Source of the DNA: Flexibacter flexilis DSM 6793 | GTDB taxonomy: Bacteria > Bacteroidota > Bacteroidia > Cytophagales > Flexibacteraceae | Assembly (NCBI RefSeq): GCF_900112255.1 | Contig: NZ_FOLE01000006.1 | Coordinates: forward strand, 224,547-288,546 | Direction of reading: 5' to 3' | DNA length: 64,000 nucleotides | Shown here: positions 36,745-45,125 of the stretch, in pieces | How the letters are laid out: each line of letters begins with the position of its first letter | How positions within the stretch are numbered: the first letter of the stretch is position 1 | Notes under the pieces: model-generated | Seen by the model: only the letters and a program-made list of their open reading frames with translations | Databases searched by the model: none | Told to the model about the DNA's origin: nothing | Program-made: the position numbers and the translations under genes

Positions 36745-37506
36745 TTACCATTTTGCATCAGGCTCTAAGCGGAACACTTCGCCCATTTCGCTCAGAAGTG
36801 GTTGTAAATGAGGTGTATGTCGGCCTGCTCTGCCTCCTGTTTTGGCGGCCAAAATCGTAGTATCTGGCATCATAAGATTGGTGCTATCTATCACTTTTTC
36901 GATGCGTTGCTGCCATTCTTTTTGAATGGCTTTTTCTCCCTCAAAAATCCCTCCTGCGATGAGCTCTTGCTCAAAAGCCGACGGTTCGAATATCCCTAAT
37001 GCGTATGGCATGGCCTCGTTGAGGGCTGTTTGCAAACGTTGCTGTGCTTCGTGGTCTGTGCTGTTGCCGAGTTGTTTTATCCACGTGTTGGCGTGCATAA
37101 CGTGGTATTTGATTTCGCCTTTTATTTTTTGGGCTAATTGCGCCAACGGTTTGTAGCTGCTGCGGCTCAGACTTTCAAAACGCACTAACTCGGCATTATC
37201 AAACAAGAAATGACGTATAAGCGAAAAGTCATATTCGCCGATAGGCAATTCTACTAACTGGCAGCAATGAAACTGTTCGGAAGGTCGCGTGAAAGCAATA
37301 GTATCGGGTTCTTTTTCTCCCAACTCATGCAAAATATTGTACAGTGCATGGCTTTGGCCTACTTTGTCCTGTGCCATCGACGAAAACGCAATATCTTCTT
37401 CGAGCAAAGGCCCAATGCCTGTCCATTCGGCGTTGCGATGCCCTATAATTAGCTGGTCATCAGCCATTTTATAAAGCAGTTCTTTGAGTGCTTCGGTGTT
37501 GTACAT
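36745..37506 (-). CDS. paaC: Phenylacetyl-CoA epoxidase structural subunit PaaC
   Basis: 253-residue ferritin-like, non-catalytic subunit of the ring 1,2-phenylacetyl-CoA epoxidase. It has ADDQLIIGHRNAEWTGIGPL, LLEEDIAFSSMAQDKVGQS, the PaaC region FLFDNAELVRFESLSRSSYK and IKGEIKYHVMHANTWIKQLG. In known systems PaaA and PaaC form the core that opens phenylacetyl-CoA. Here paaC is followed by paaD, but the catalytic paaA is absent from the window, so either the genes are split over the chromosome or the pair serves another monooxygenase. Confidence 0.88.
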   Translation of the reverse strand: MYNTEALKELLYKMADDQLIIGHRNAEWTGIGPLLEEDIAFSSMAQDKVGQSHALYNILHELGEKEPDTIAFTRPSEQFHCCQLVELPIGEYDFSLIRHFLFDNAELVRFESLSRSSYKPLAQLAQKIKGEIKYHVMHANTWIKQLGNSTDHEAQQRLQTALNEAMPYALGIFEPSAFEQELIAGGIFEGEKAIQKEWQQRIEKVIDSTNLMMPDTTILAAKTGGRAGRHTPHLQPLLSEMGEVFRLEPDAKW

Positions 37507-37571
37507 GGTGTAATAGGTAGATTTTTGGTGTAAAAAATTGGGTAATTGAAATTTGGTGTAGTGTACTAACG

Positions 37572-37913
37572 CTATGCGTTTATTTTTTGTTTAATATCTT
37601 GGTAATCAATATCCCAATGGCTTGCATCGAATACGCATTGGCCATTGCGAATCAGCAGTATTTGTGGCGATTCGTGCCCGATGCCAAACACTTGGGCAAT
37701 TTGGTTAGAAATTTCTCGATAGGCAATCAAATCCAACAAATAGGTTTGTGTATTGGCTACGTCGCCTTGCTGCCAAGCTCTTTCGAGGCGACTCAGGGCA
37801 GTGGCACTAATCGAACAGCGTGTGCTGTGTTTGAAAATTAGAATAGGTTGTTGGGCAGAATCTTTCTGGATTTGTTCGAGTGTAGAGCCTGCCGTAAGTG
37901 CAATCCAATTCAT
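37572..37913 (-). CDS. ytxJ: YtxJ-type bacilliredoxin-like thioredoxin-fold protein
   Basis: 113 residues, thioredoxin-like fold. The active-site segment is FKHSTRCSISATALSRLERA with a single Cys, as in YtxJ (DUF2847), and the cis-Pro strand is HESPQILLIRNGQCVFDASH. YtxJ is linked to bacillithiol-based redox control in Firmicutes and Bacteroidota. It precedes paaC in the same direction by 65 bases. The monothiol character suggests reversible S-bacillithiolation, but no bacillithiol genes are in the window. Confidence 0.78.
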   Translation of the reverse strand: MNWIALTAGSTLEQIQKDSAQQPILIFKHSTRCSISATALSRLERAWQQGDVANTQTYLLDLIAYREISNQIAQVFGIGHESPQILLIRNGQCVFDASHWDIDYQDIKQKINA

Positions 37914-37939
37914 AGTATAATTGATTGATTATAAATTGT

Positions 37940-39106
37940 TTATTCCCAAATACCATTTTCCCAAATCCCTTTTTCGGCTTCTTTGTCGTAGCGCGGACGG
38001 TGTTCTTTTTCGCGCAAATAAGGTGGGAGATATTCTTTTTTGTTGCGGCGGGTTTTACGTAACATTCTTTTTCTGTAACGCTCTTTGCCTTCTAATGATT
38101 TGGAGTAAGCACGCCCCAAATACACTGAACTTGGGTGCATATTTTTGCCGCTTTTGCGTATGGCTATGTCTCCTTCCCAGTCGGCAATGCGGCGAGAAGT
38201 ATGACGTGCTTTACGGTGCTTTTCCATTGGCGTATTGGCGCGATATTCTTCAGGAAAAAAGAAACTCCTGCGGCGGGCGCGGCGTTCGGCTTTGCTGTTC
38301 AGATAGCCCGCGTCATAATCGGCCATTAGCTTATTATCGCGTTTTTCCATGCGTCGTTGGTCGCGCGGGTGCATGGTTCTGTATTGAAGTTCAGAATTGG
38401 CAAACTTTTTATTATCACGTTTTTCCATGGCGCGTTGGTCTTCCGGCAACATGGTGTGATATTGTAATTGCGATTGCGTCCAAAGCTTGTTGTCGCGTTT
38501 TTCCATGCGCCGTTGGTCGCGCGGGTGCATGGTGCGGTATTGTAGCTCCGAATTAGCCCATTTTTTGTTATCACGCTTTTCCATGGCGCGTTGGTCTTCG
38601 GGGTGCATGGTTCTGTACTGAAGTTCTGAATTAGCCCATTTTTTGTTGTCGCGTTTTTCCATTTCGCGCTGTTTGTTGGGCGGTAGTGTTTTGTATTGCA
38701 ATTGCGAACGTGTATCGCGTTTATTGTCGCGTTTTTCCATGGCCCGTTGGTCTTCAGGACGCAAAGTGCGGTACTGCAACTGAGAACGTGTATTGCGCTT
38801 ATTATCGCGCTTTTCCATGGCGCGTTGCTTTTTGGCCTGCAATGTTTTGTATTGCAGTTGCGAACGCGTAAACTTTTTATTCTTACGTTTTTTTTCCTTT
38901 AGCGAGCTTTTGGGAACTTTGGTATAAACAGTCTTGTCGCGGTAACTGATAGAACGTTTAGATTTTTTTTGCGCCATTACCACGCCCGAAGGCACAACCA
39001 AAGCCAATACAAGTGCAATCAGAAACGTTATGGAAAGTATCACTGGCCGTTTGGGGCAAGCATTGGCATCAGGAATATTTTTTGATAACGAAGAATAAAA
39101 TATCAT
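37940..39106 (-). CDS. Exported highly basic protein with seven 26-residue repeats
   Basis: 388 residues. A hydrophobic segment at about 22-45 (SITFLIALVLALVVPSGVVM) ends VVMAQ, a probable signal peptide with a long N-terminal region. Residues 77-258 are seven tandem 26-residue repeats of the pattern SQLQY-T-P-QRAMEKRDNK: positions K, S, LQY, T, Q, R, MEKRDN are nearly invariant while others vary (RTMHPEDQ, KTLPPNKQ, HTMLPEDQ). An eighth, decayed copy follows. The C-terminal 110 residues are also Arg/Lys-rich (RARRRSFFFPEEYRANTPME, KERYRKRMLRKTRRNKKEYL). I do not recognise the family. It could bind nucleic acid, polyanionic polysaccharide or LPS outside the cell. The 25-base gap before ytxJ suggests co-transcription. 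Confidence 0.78.
   Translation of the reverse strand: MIFYSSLSKNIPDANACPKRPVILSITFLIALVLALVVPSGVVMAQKKSKRSISYRDKTVYTKVPKSSLKEKKRKNKKFTRSQLQYKTLQAKKQRAMEKRDNKRNTRSQLQYRTLRPEDQRAMEKRDNKRDTRSQLQYKTLPPNKQREMEKRDNKKWANSELQYRTMHPEDQRAMEKRDNKKWANSELQYRTMHPRDQRRMEKRDNKLWTQSQLQYHTMLPEDQRAMEKRDNKKFANSELQYRTMHPRDQRRMEKRDNKLMADYDAGYLNSKAERRARRRSFFFPEEYRANTPMEKHRKARHTSRRIADWEGDIAIRKSGKNMHPSSVYLGRAYSKSLEGKERYRKRMLRKTRRNKKEYLPPYLREKEHRPRYDKEAEKGIWENGIWE
38333..38878 (-). repeat. Seven 78-bp in-frame tandem repeats
   Basis: Seven consecutive 78-base units, each encoding 26 residues, covering residues 77-258 of the basic protein. Conserved residues are scattered over each unit with third-position variation, so the repeats are old and under selection for their protein pattern, unlike the almost identical units at 45534-47285 and 56819-59330. 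Confidence 0.9.
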
Positions 39107-39471
39107 TGCGCTTTTAGTTGTGTAAACGAACTGATTTACTGTAATTTACAGATTTATTTGGGTTAAATATACATCTTTTTAACAATCCTCCCAAACCGCC
39201 AGCGGCTTTGTGTTGCTATGTTTAGAGCCGTCAAATTTAAGCACAAGAACCCATAGCAAAAAATTTACGCTAATAATCAGCGAATTATAGGGTGTATTTT
39301 GATATTTAAAAGGTTGATATTTAGTTTTTTATAAAAAATATACCTTTGCGGTTTTATAGCGAAATGGTTGTAGATTCGTTGGGTGGCAATTGCTTATTTT
39401 AAAATTAAACACTGTATTTTCGAAGAGGTATCATTAAATTGCGGACGTTTTTTTGATTAGTAAGAAAAAGA
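39107..39471. other. Intergenic region upstream of parE
   Basis: 365 bases between the divergent repeat-protein gene and parE. It holds a -7 box for parE (39341-39348) and a short inverted repeat CTGTAATTTACAG at 39139-39151. No gene or RNA is recognised in the rest. Confidence 0.6.
39341..39348 (+). promoter_or_regulatory. -7 box of parE
   Basis: TACCTTTG fits TAnnTTTG. A TTG at 39314-39316 lies 24 bases upstream, one more than the usual range. The leader to the ATG at 39472 would be about 115 bases. Confidence 0.48.
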
Positions 39472-41334
39472 ATGGCAGAAACAAACAACGTAAATTATAG
39501 CGAAGACAGTATCAAATCGCTTGACTGGCGCGAACACATACGCCTTCGTCCGGGTATGTATATCGGCAAGCTCGGCGACGGTTCGGCCTACGACGATGGT
39601 ATCTATGTGCTTGTCAAAGAGATAATTGACAATAGCATAGACGAACACGTGATGGGCTATGGCAAAACTATCGATATAAAAATTACGGAACATCGGGTGG
39701 AAGTGCGCGATTACGGACGAGGTATTCCGTTGGGCAAAGTCGTGGATTGCGTGTCCAAAATCAATACGGGCGGCAAGTACGATTCGGGAGCATTTCAAAA
39801 ATCGGTTGGGCTAAATGGCGTAGGTACGAAAGCCGTAAACGCTTTGTCCAATTATTTTAAGGTGCAATCCGTGCGCGAAGGCGTAACCAAAATCGCGGAA
39901 TTTGAAAAAGGAATACTAAACAACGATGCCGCCGAGCAACCCAGCAAAGAGCGCAACGGTACTTTTATTGCTTTTGAACCCGATAACACAATTTTTAAGA
40001 ATTATCATTTCAGACCCGAATATTTACAAGAACAGCTTTGGAATTATGCTTTCTTGAACGCTGGCCTGACTATCAACTATAACGGACAAAAGTATTTTTC
40101 GCAAAATGGTTTGTTGGACTTGTTGCGCCACAAAACCGACGAGGAAAGTTTACGTTATCCGCTTATTCACCTGAAAGGCAATGACATAGAAATTTCGATG
40201 TCGCACTCCAACCAATATGGCGAGGAATATTATTCGTTCGTGAACGGCCAATATACCACGCAAGGCGGGACGCACTTGGCGGCATTTCGGGAAGCTGTGG
40301 TAAAGACGGTACGCGAATTTTACAAAAAGGAATTTGATGCGGCAGATATTCGCGCCTCTATCGTGGCGGCTATCAGTGTGCGTGTGCAAGAGCCTGTGTT
40401 TGAGTCGCAAACCAAAACAAAATTGGGTTCTTTGAATGTTGCCCCCGAAGGTGCTTCGATGCGTAGTTTTGTAAATGATTTTGTGAAAAAATACCTCGAC
40501 GATTTTTTGCATAAAAACCCAACTACTGCCGACGCGCTACTCAAACGTATTTTGCAGTCCGAACGCGAACGCAAAGAAATTGCGGGCATTAAGAAACTGG
40601 CCAACGACCGCGCCAAAAAAGCCAATATGCACAATCGCAAATTGCGCGATTGCCGCGTACACCGCACGGACGAGAAAAACGACGCACGTCATAACACTAC
40701 TTTGTTCATTACAGAAGGTGACTCGGCGAGTGGTTCTATCACCAAATCGCGAGATGTGCAATTGCAAGCCGTGTTCAGTTTGCGCGGAAAGCCGCTCAAC
40801 TGCTTTGGCCTGACCAAGAAAATTGTGTATGAAAATGAGGAGTTTAACTTGCTCCAACACGCCCTAAACATCGAAGATGGCATAGAAGGCTTGCGTTATA
40901 ATCGTATCGTAATCGCAACCGATGCCGACGTGGACGGAATGCACATTCGTTTGCTGTTGCTTACGTTTTTCTTGCAGTTTTTCCCCGAATTGGTGCGTAA
41001 CGGACACGTGTACATTTTGGAAACGCCGTTGTTTCGGGTACGCAACAAAAAAGAAACGCAGTATTGTTACACGGACACCGAACGCCAGAAAGCGATTAAG
41101 AAATTAGGGCCAAAACCCGAAATTACACGCTTTAAGGGTTTGGGAGAAATTTCGCCCGAAGAGTTTGCGGGTTTCATTGGCGAAGACATTCGTTTGGAGC
41201 CTGTTATTTTGCAAAAAGAAACCCAAATTGCGAAGTTGCTCAATTATTTTATGGGTAAAAATACGCCTGAACGTCAGCGTTTTATTATCGAAAATTTGAA
41301 AGTAGAAAAAGATTTGGCCGAGCAAATCGCCTAA
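39472..41334 (+). CDS. parE: DNA topoisomerase IV (type IIA) subunit B
   Basis: 620-residue ATPase subunit that separates sister chromosomes together with ParC. The GHKL ATP site is shown by [18 protein letters not shown] and [14 protein letters not shown]. The TOPRIM domain has EGDSASGS around residue 414 and DADVDGMH around 484, with the [17 protein letters not shown] stretch between. Length and motifs match the Bacteroidota ParE type rather than GyrB. Its usual neighbour parC is missing from the window. A long terminator follows. Confidence 0.9.
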   Translation: MAETNNVNYSEDSIKSLDWREHIRLRPGMYIGKLGDGSAYDDGIYVLVKEIIDNSIDEHVMGYGKTIDIKITEHRVEVRDYGRGIPLGKVVDCVSKINTGGKYDSGAFQKSVGLNGVGTKAVNALSNYFKVQSVREGVTKIAEFEKGILNNDAAEQPSKERNGTFIAFEPDNTIFKNYHFRPEYLQEQLWNYAFLNAGLTINYNGQKYFSQNGLLDLLRHKTDEESLRYPLIHLKGNDIEISMSHSNQYGEEYYSFVNGQYTTQGGTHLAAFREAVVKTVREFYKKEFDAADIRASIVAAISVRVQEPVFESQTKTKLGSLNVAPEGASMRSFVNDFVKKYLDDFLHKNPTTADALLKRILQSERERKEIAGIKKLANDRAKKANMHNRKLRDCRVHRTDEKNDARHNTTLFITEGDSASGSITKSRDVQLQAVFSLRGKPLNCFGLTKKIVYENEEFNLLQHALNIEDGIEGLRYNRIVIATDADVDGMHIRLLLLTFFLQFFPELVRNGHVYILETPLFRVRNKKETQYCYTDTERQKAIKKLGPKPEITRFKGLGEISPEEFAGFIGEDIRLEPVILQKETQIAKLLNYFMGKNTPERQRFIIENLKVEKDLAEQIA

Positions 41335-41351
41335 GTTTTTTGGATAAATCT

Positions 41352-41411
41352 ATCAGCCCAATTTCAATTGTATTGACACTGCAACAAATTGAAATTGGGC
41401 TGATTTTTTTT
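41352..41411 (+). terminator. Long terminator after parE
   Basis: An 18-base-pair perfect stem (ATCAGCCCAATTTCAATT and its complement) with a 17-base loop and eight T, 17 bases after the parE stop. Confidence 0.85.
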
Positions 41412-41472
41412 GTAAAAATCTTCTAAAAATTGCCCTTGAAAACCCAAAGAATTTGGCTATTTTCAAGGCACA

Positions 41473-44316
41473 ATGAAACACACTTTTATTCCGTTTATAA
41501 TTTGCTTTTTCTTGATAATCAATGTATTATTGAGTCAAGCGCAAACGCCTTTTGCCGAAAATTTAAACCTGAAATTGCGGATTGCTCCATCAGAAATTTA
41601 TGATTTGATGATAGGCCAACCCAACGGCTATTTGTACATTGGCACAGACGAAGGGCTGTACCGCTACGACGGCCAAAGCGTGCGAAAATGGGAAGCTCCC
41701 AGCCGCTACGCGCAAAGTTTGTCGAGCCTGTGCCAGACCTCCGACGGAACGGTTTGGTGTCGAAACTTTTCGGGTAACGTGTTTACGTTGCGTGCCGACT
41801 CGCTGCAAGTGCTGCCAACTCCCACGCATTTTGGCCGCCTTATCAACATGAACACGGCAGGCCGCCAGCTTTTTATTTGTTACGAAAAAGCAATACTTGC
41901 TTACACGCACCAAACCGCCGACACTTTGCTCAAACTGCCCGCCAACGAGGTTTTTACAACTTTTGATACAGAAAATAAAACGCAACGAATCGCGGGGCTG
42001 ACGGCCACAGGCAAATTATTTTTTACTGAAAACCAAAGAATTAAGCAAGTTCAAACGCCTTTTGCGCAAACGGATTTGCAGCTTACGTGGTGGCGCGGCC
42101 AGCCTGTTGGCACGCACAAAGGCAATTTGTACACGGCTCCGTTAGTGGAACTTTTGGGTAGAAAAATGTATGGGCAAATAGCGGCGAACGTGCGCGTTTT
42201 TCATAGCGTGCAGGAAGCCCAAAACCTGTGGTTTTGTACCAACGATGGGGCTATTTGTTTGCCCAACGAAAATGTCCCCGCAACGCAACTGCTTGCAGGC
42301 GAGCGCGTAAGCGACATTGTAAGCAACGAAAGTGGTACGCGTTGGCTCTCGACGCTGGACGGAAAATTGTTTCAGGTGCAAAGTTTGAGCATAGCGCAAA
42401 GTTTTGCCGACAAGCGTTTTTGCTCCATTTTGGTAGATAAAAATCAACTCATTTTGGGCGATTTGGACGGGCGTTTGCATCGCACGGACACCGCCGCCGC
42501 GCAGTTGTGGAGTTCTGGACAAACCGCCAAACGCGAAATTGCTTTCATTCAGCCCATGACGGGCGGCAGGTTGCTGACCAGCGAAGGAATTTGGCAAGCC
42601 AAAACACTGCAACTGCAAAAACTGGCTTTGATGGGGCGAATGGCCACCCGCACGCGCGGCGGAGATTGGCTAATGGCTTTGTTTACAGAAAGTTGTGTAG
42701 TAGGGGCCAATATTTTTGATGCGCCTCAAGAACCCGAAAAAGCCGCTTTGCGCGTGGCGATGGGAACGCGTAAAATCTTGCCTTTGCGCAATGGCCGCGC
42801 GATTAGTTGCCAAACTTTGGCGGGAAAATGGGCGTATGCCGTCGGTTATGACGATGGACTTTGGGTTTTTGACCGAAGCGGCAACGGCCACGAGTTGCGC
42901 ACGCCTGACGGCCAAAGCATTACGGCGCGTTGTATGGCCGTGTGTGGTTCGCAACTTTGGGTAGGCAGTACGAAAGGTTTATTTCAGTTTGAAGTTTTGG
43001 AAAATAATTGGCCGAAATTTATTCAGCAATTTTCTGAAAATGAATATATTATGGCATTGGCAGCCGACGCAGAAGGTGTTTTTTATATCAACAAAAAGCA
43101 GCAAGTAATCGCGTTAAACCCGCACACGGCGGCCAAACAATGCGTTTTTGGGGTGGAAGATGTTTTGTCTCTAAAAATAAAAAACTTGGCACTTTCTCCG
43201 CAATTTATTTGGGTGGTCGGTACGCGCGGTTTGTTCAGAATCAGCCGCCGAAAGCCTGTTGCCGCCACTACGGCGCGTTTGTTGGTGAGTTTGCAGGACA
43301 GTAGCCCAATTGCCGAAGGTGCGGCCATTGATTTTGAATACGAACAAATCGCATTGAGTGAAGCGCAAATCGAGGCTATTAGTGTGCGCACCGACGAGCA
43401 ACCGCAATGGCAAAGTTTGGCGAAAAGTGGCGGAAAATGGCAACTAATAGCCCAAACCGCAGGTACGCATTGGGCCGAATTTCGGTTAAGTTCGCCGTTT
43501 TATGCCGCCCAAACCCAACGCCTGACTTGGACGGTGTCGGCCAAGCCGTTTACCATAAGTTTAAAAATAGTGCTGTGGGCAGTGGCAGTGTTAGCGGTTG
43601 GTTTGGTGTTCATTTATTTTAGAATAAAAAGAATAAAACAACAGCAAGCCAATGAGTTAGCTTTGATAGAGTCGCAACTGACGGCGGTGAGTGCGCAGAT
43701 GAATCCGCATTTTATTTTTAATATTCTCCAATCCATTCAGGGCATGATTATGGACGGCGACAAGCGAACCGCCGTGCAGCTTTTGGGCGAATACGCCAAG
43801 TTTACGCGCAAAATTTTAGATTTTTCGGACAAAAAATGGATTAGTATTAAAGACGAAATTACGCATCTGGAAACCTATATTAAACTTGAAAATTCGCGCC
43901 TCGACAACTCCATTCGCTGGGAAATCAGGACGGACAGCCAACTGAATTTGCAAAAAAATATTCCCACACAACTCATTCATCCGCTGATAGAAAATGCCAT
44001 CAAACACGGATTGGCGCACCAGACGGGAGAGCGGCGTTTGTTGATAGATTTTGTGTTGGATACCGCCGACAATAGCCTTCAAATTGAGGTAACGGACAGC
44101 GGAATAGGCCGAGAGGCCGCCGCCCAAAAGCGCAAAAGCGGACACGTTTCTTTTTCTACCAATGCCTTGTCCAAACGAATAAATCTTTACAACTTGCTGC
44201 TACAAACCAACATTACTTTTGGCTATACTGATTTGCTGGCCAATGGTTTACCTTTAGGAACAAAAGCATTCATTCACATCAAATACACATCTTATGCTAA
44301 AAATATTACTGATTGA
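41473..44316 (+). CDS. LytS-type histidine kinase with exported beta-propeller sensor
   Basis: 947 residues. A signal peptide (FIPFIICFFLIINVLLSQAQ) precedes a large periplasmic propeller with two-component-regulator-propeller repeats (YLYIGTDEGLYRYDGQSVRK, LWVGSTKGLFQF, IWVVGTRGLFRI) and a Y_Y_Y-like Ig domain at about 600-690. One membrane segment lies at about 692-718. The cytoplasmic part is a His_kinase (LytS/YehU) domain: MNPHFIFN with the phospho-acceptor His746, then HPLIENAIKHGLAH and a DSGIGRE ATP-binding segment. It overlaps the response regulator gene by 23 bases and works with it. Signal is unknown; in relatives the propeller often senses glycans. Confidence 0.87.
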   Translation: MKHTFIPFIICFFLIINVLLSQAQTPFAENLNLKLRIAPSEIYDLMIGQPNGYLYIGTDEGLYRYDGQSVRKWEAPSRYAQSLSSLCQTSDGTVWCRNFSGNVFTLRADSLQVLPTPTHFGRLINMNTAGRQLFICYEKAILAYTHQTADTLLKLPANEVFTTFDTENKTQRIAGLTATGKLFFTENQRIKQVQTPFAQTDLQLTWWRGQPVGTHKGNLYTAPLVELLGRKMYGQIAANVRVFHSVQEAQNLWFCTNDGAICLPNENVPATQLLAGERVSDIVSNESGTRWLSTLDGKLFQVQSLSIAQSFADKRFCSILVDKNQLILGDLDGRLHRTDTAAAQLWSSGQTAKREIAFIQPMTGGRLLTSEGIWQAKTLQLQKLALMGRMATRTRGGDWLMALFTESCVVGANIFDAPQEPEKAALRVAMGTRKILPLRNGRAISCQTLAGKWAYAVGYDDGLWVFDRSGNGHELRTPDGQSITARCMAVCGSQLWVGSTKGLFQFEVLENNWPKFIQQFSENEYIMALAADAEGVFYINKKQQVIALNPHTAAKQCVFGVEDVLSLKIKNLALSPQFIWVVGTRGLFRISRRKPVAATTARLLVSLQDSSPIAEGAAIDFEYEQIALSEAQIEAISVRTDEQPQWQSLAKSGGKWQLIAQTAGTHWAEFRLSSPFYAAQTQRLTWTVSAKPFTISLKIVLWAVAVLAVGLVFIYFRIKRIKQQQANELALIESQLTAVSAQMNPHFIFNILQSIQGMIMDGDKRTAVQLLGEYAKFTRKILDFSDKKWISIKDEITHLETYIKLENSRLDNSIRWEIRTDSQLNLQKNIPTQLIHPLIENAIKHGLAHQTGERRLLIDFVLDTADNSLQIEVTDSGIGREAAAQKRKSGHVSFSTNALSKRINLYNLLLQTNITFGYTDLLANGLPLGTKAFIHIKYTSYAKNITD

Positions 44317-45052
44317 CGACGAGCCAAACGTAATGAAAGCGGTGGCGGGGTTGTTGCGCGAGTTTCACCCAGAGCATACCATCGTGGCGCAATGCCACAC
44401 CGTACCAGAGGCCGTTATTGCCATTAAGCAACACCATCCGCACTTGGTAATCAGTGATATAGAAATGCCGCAATACCCTGGTTTTGAATTGTTCCAGTTC
44501 TTTTTGCCCGAAGAAGTGAATTTCAGTACGGTGTTCCTGACGGGTTACAGTGAGTATTCGCTTAAGGCTTTTGAGGTTGGCGCGATTGATTATTTGCTCA
44601 AACCGCTTCAGCCCGACGAGTTGGCCAGAGCTTTGAAGCGAGCCGAAAAACGATTTTTGGGCGATACGCAGCAACAAAACGGAAAACTGTACAAGCAACT
44701 CACGGAGGAAAATCTGATGTTTTCGCAGTGGGATAAAATCAGTTTGCCGATGAGCGAAGGCATACGCCTTATCAAAATAGATGAAATTGTGGTGATTACC
44801 GCCGACCGCAGCTATTCGGTGATAAACATGATTTCGGGAGAAAAAATATTGATTTCCAAGAGTTTAAGTTATTTTGATAAGCTCGAACAAAAGCCTAATT
44901 TTTTGCGCGTGCATCGTTCGTACACCGTCAATCTGCAATACGTGCGTACTTACTCCAAGACAGGCAATGGCGTTTTGGAATTGAGCACAGGCGAGCGCGT
45001 GCCGATTGGCAGCGAGAAAAAAGCCCAAGTAGAAACAATGTTAGGGATTTGA
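44294..45052 (+). CDS. LytTR-family response regulator
   Basis: 252 residues: a receiver domain (residues 1-120) with the acidic pair DDE, phospho-acceptor Asp55 in LVISDIEMP and the conserved Lys in DYLLKPLQP, followed by a LytTR DNA-binding domain (about 145-250) with KIDEIVVITADRSYSVINMI and FLRVHRSYTVNLQYVRTY. It is translationally coupled to the sensor kinase, whose last 23 bases it overlaps. Target genes are not shown; no clear LytTR direct repeats were found next to it. A strong terminator follows. Confidence 0.92.
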   Translation: MLKILLIDDEPNVMKAVAGLLREFHPEHTIVAQCHTVPEAVIAIKQHHPHLVISDIEMPQYPGFELFQFFLPEEVNFSTVFLTGYSEYSLKAFEVGAIDYLLKPLQPDELARALKRAEKRFLGDTQQQNGKLYKQLTEENLMFSQWDKISLPMSEGIRLIKIDEIVVITADRSYSVINMISGEKILISKSLSYFDKLEQKPNFLRVHRSYTVNLQYVRTYSKTGNGVLELSTGERVPIGSEKKAQVETMLGI

Positions 45053-45067
45053 TATATCTAATTTATA

Positions 45068-45102
45068 CCAAAAAGGCCTCTAAAACTTAGAGGCCTTTTT
45101 GG
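45068..45102 (+). terminator. Terminator after the response regulator
   Basis: Perfect 16-base-pair stem (CCAAAAAGGCCTCTAA / TTAGAGGCCTTTTTGG) with a 3-base AAC loop. Being symmetric, it may also stop the convergent minus-strand gene that ends at 45126. Confidence 0.88.
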
Positions 45103-45125
45103 TGGGATAATACATCGCGGCTGTG

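Noticed and set aside
37921..38556. Plus-strand open frame of 211 codons with repeated segments
   Set aside because: Antisense of the 26-residue repeat gene; the repeats come from the opposite strand, which has the export signal and conserved pattern.
38333..38878. Possible CRISPR or non-coding repeat array
   Set aside because: The 78-bp units are adjacent, in frame and code for a conserved protein pattern; there are no spacers. The same holds for the 252-bp and 837-bp repeats.
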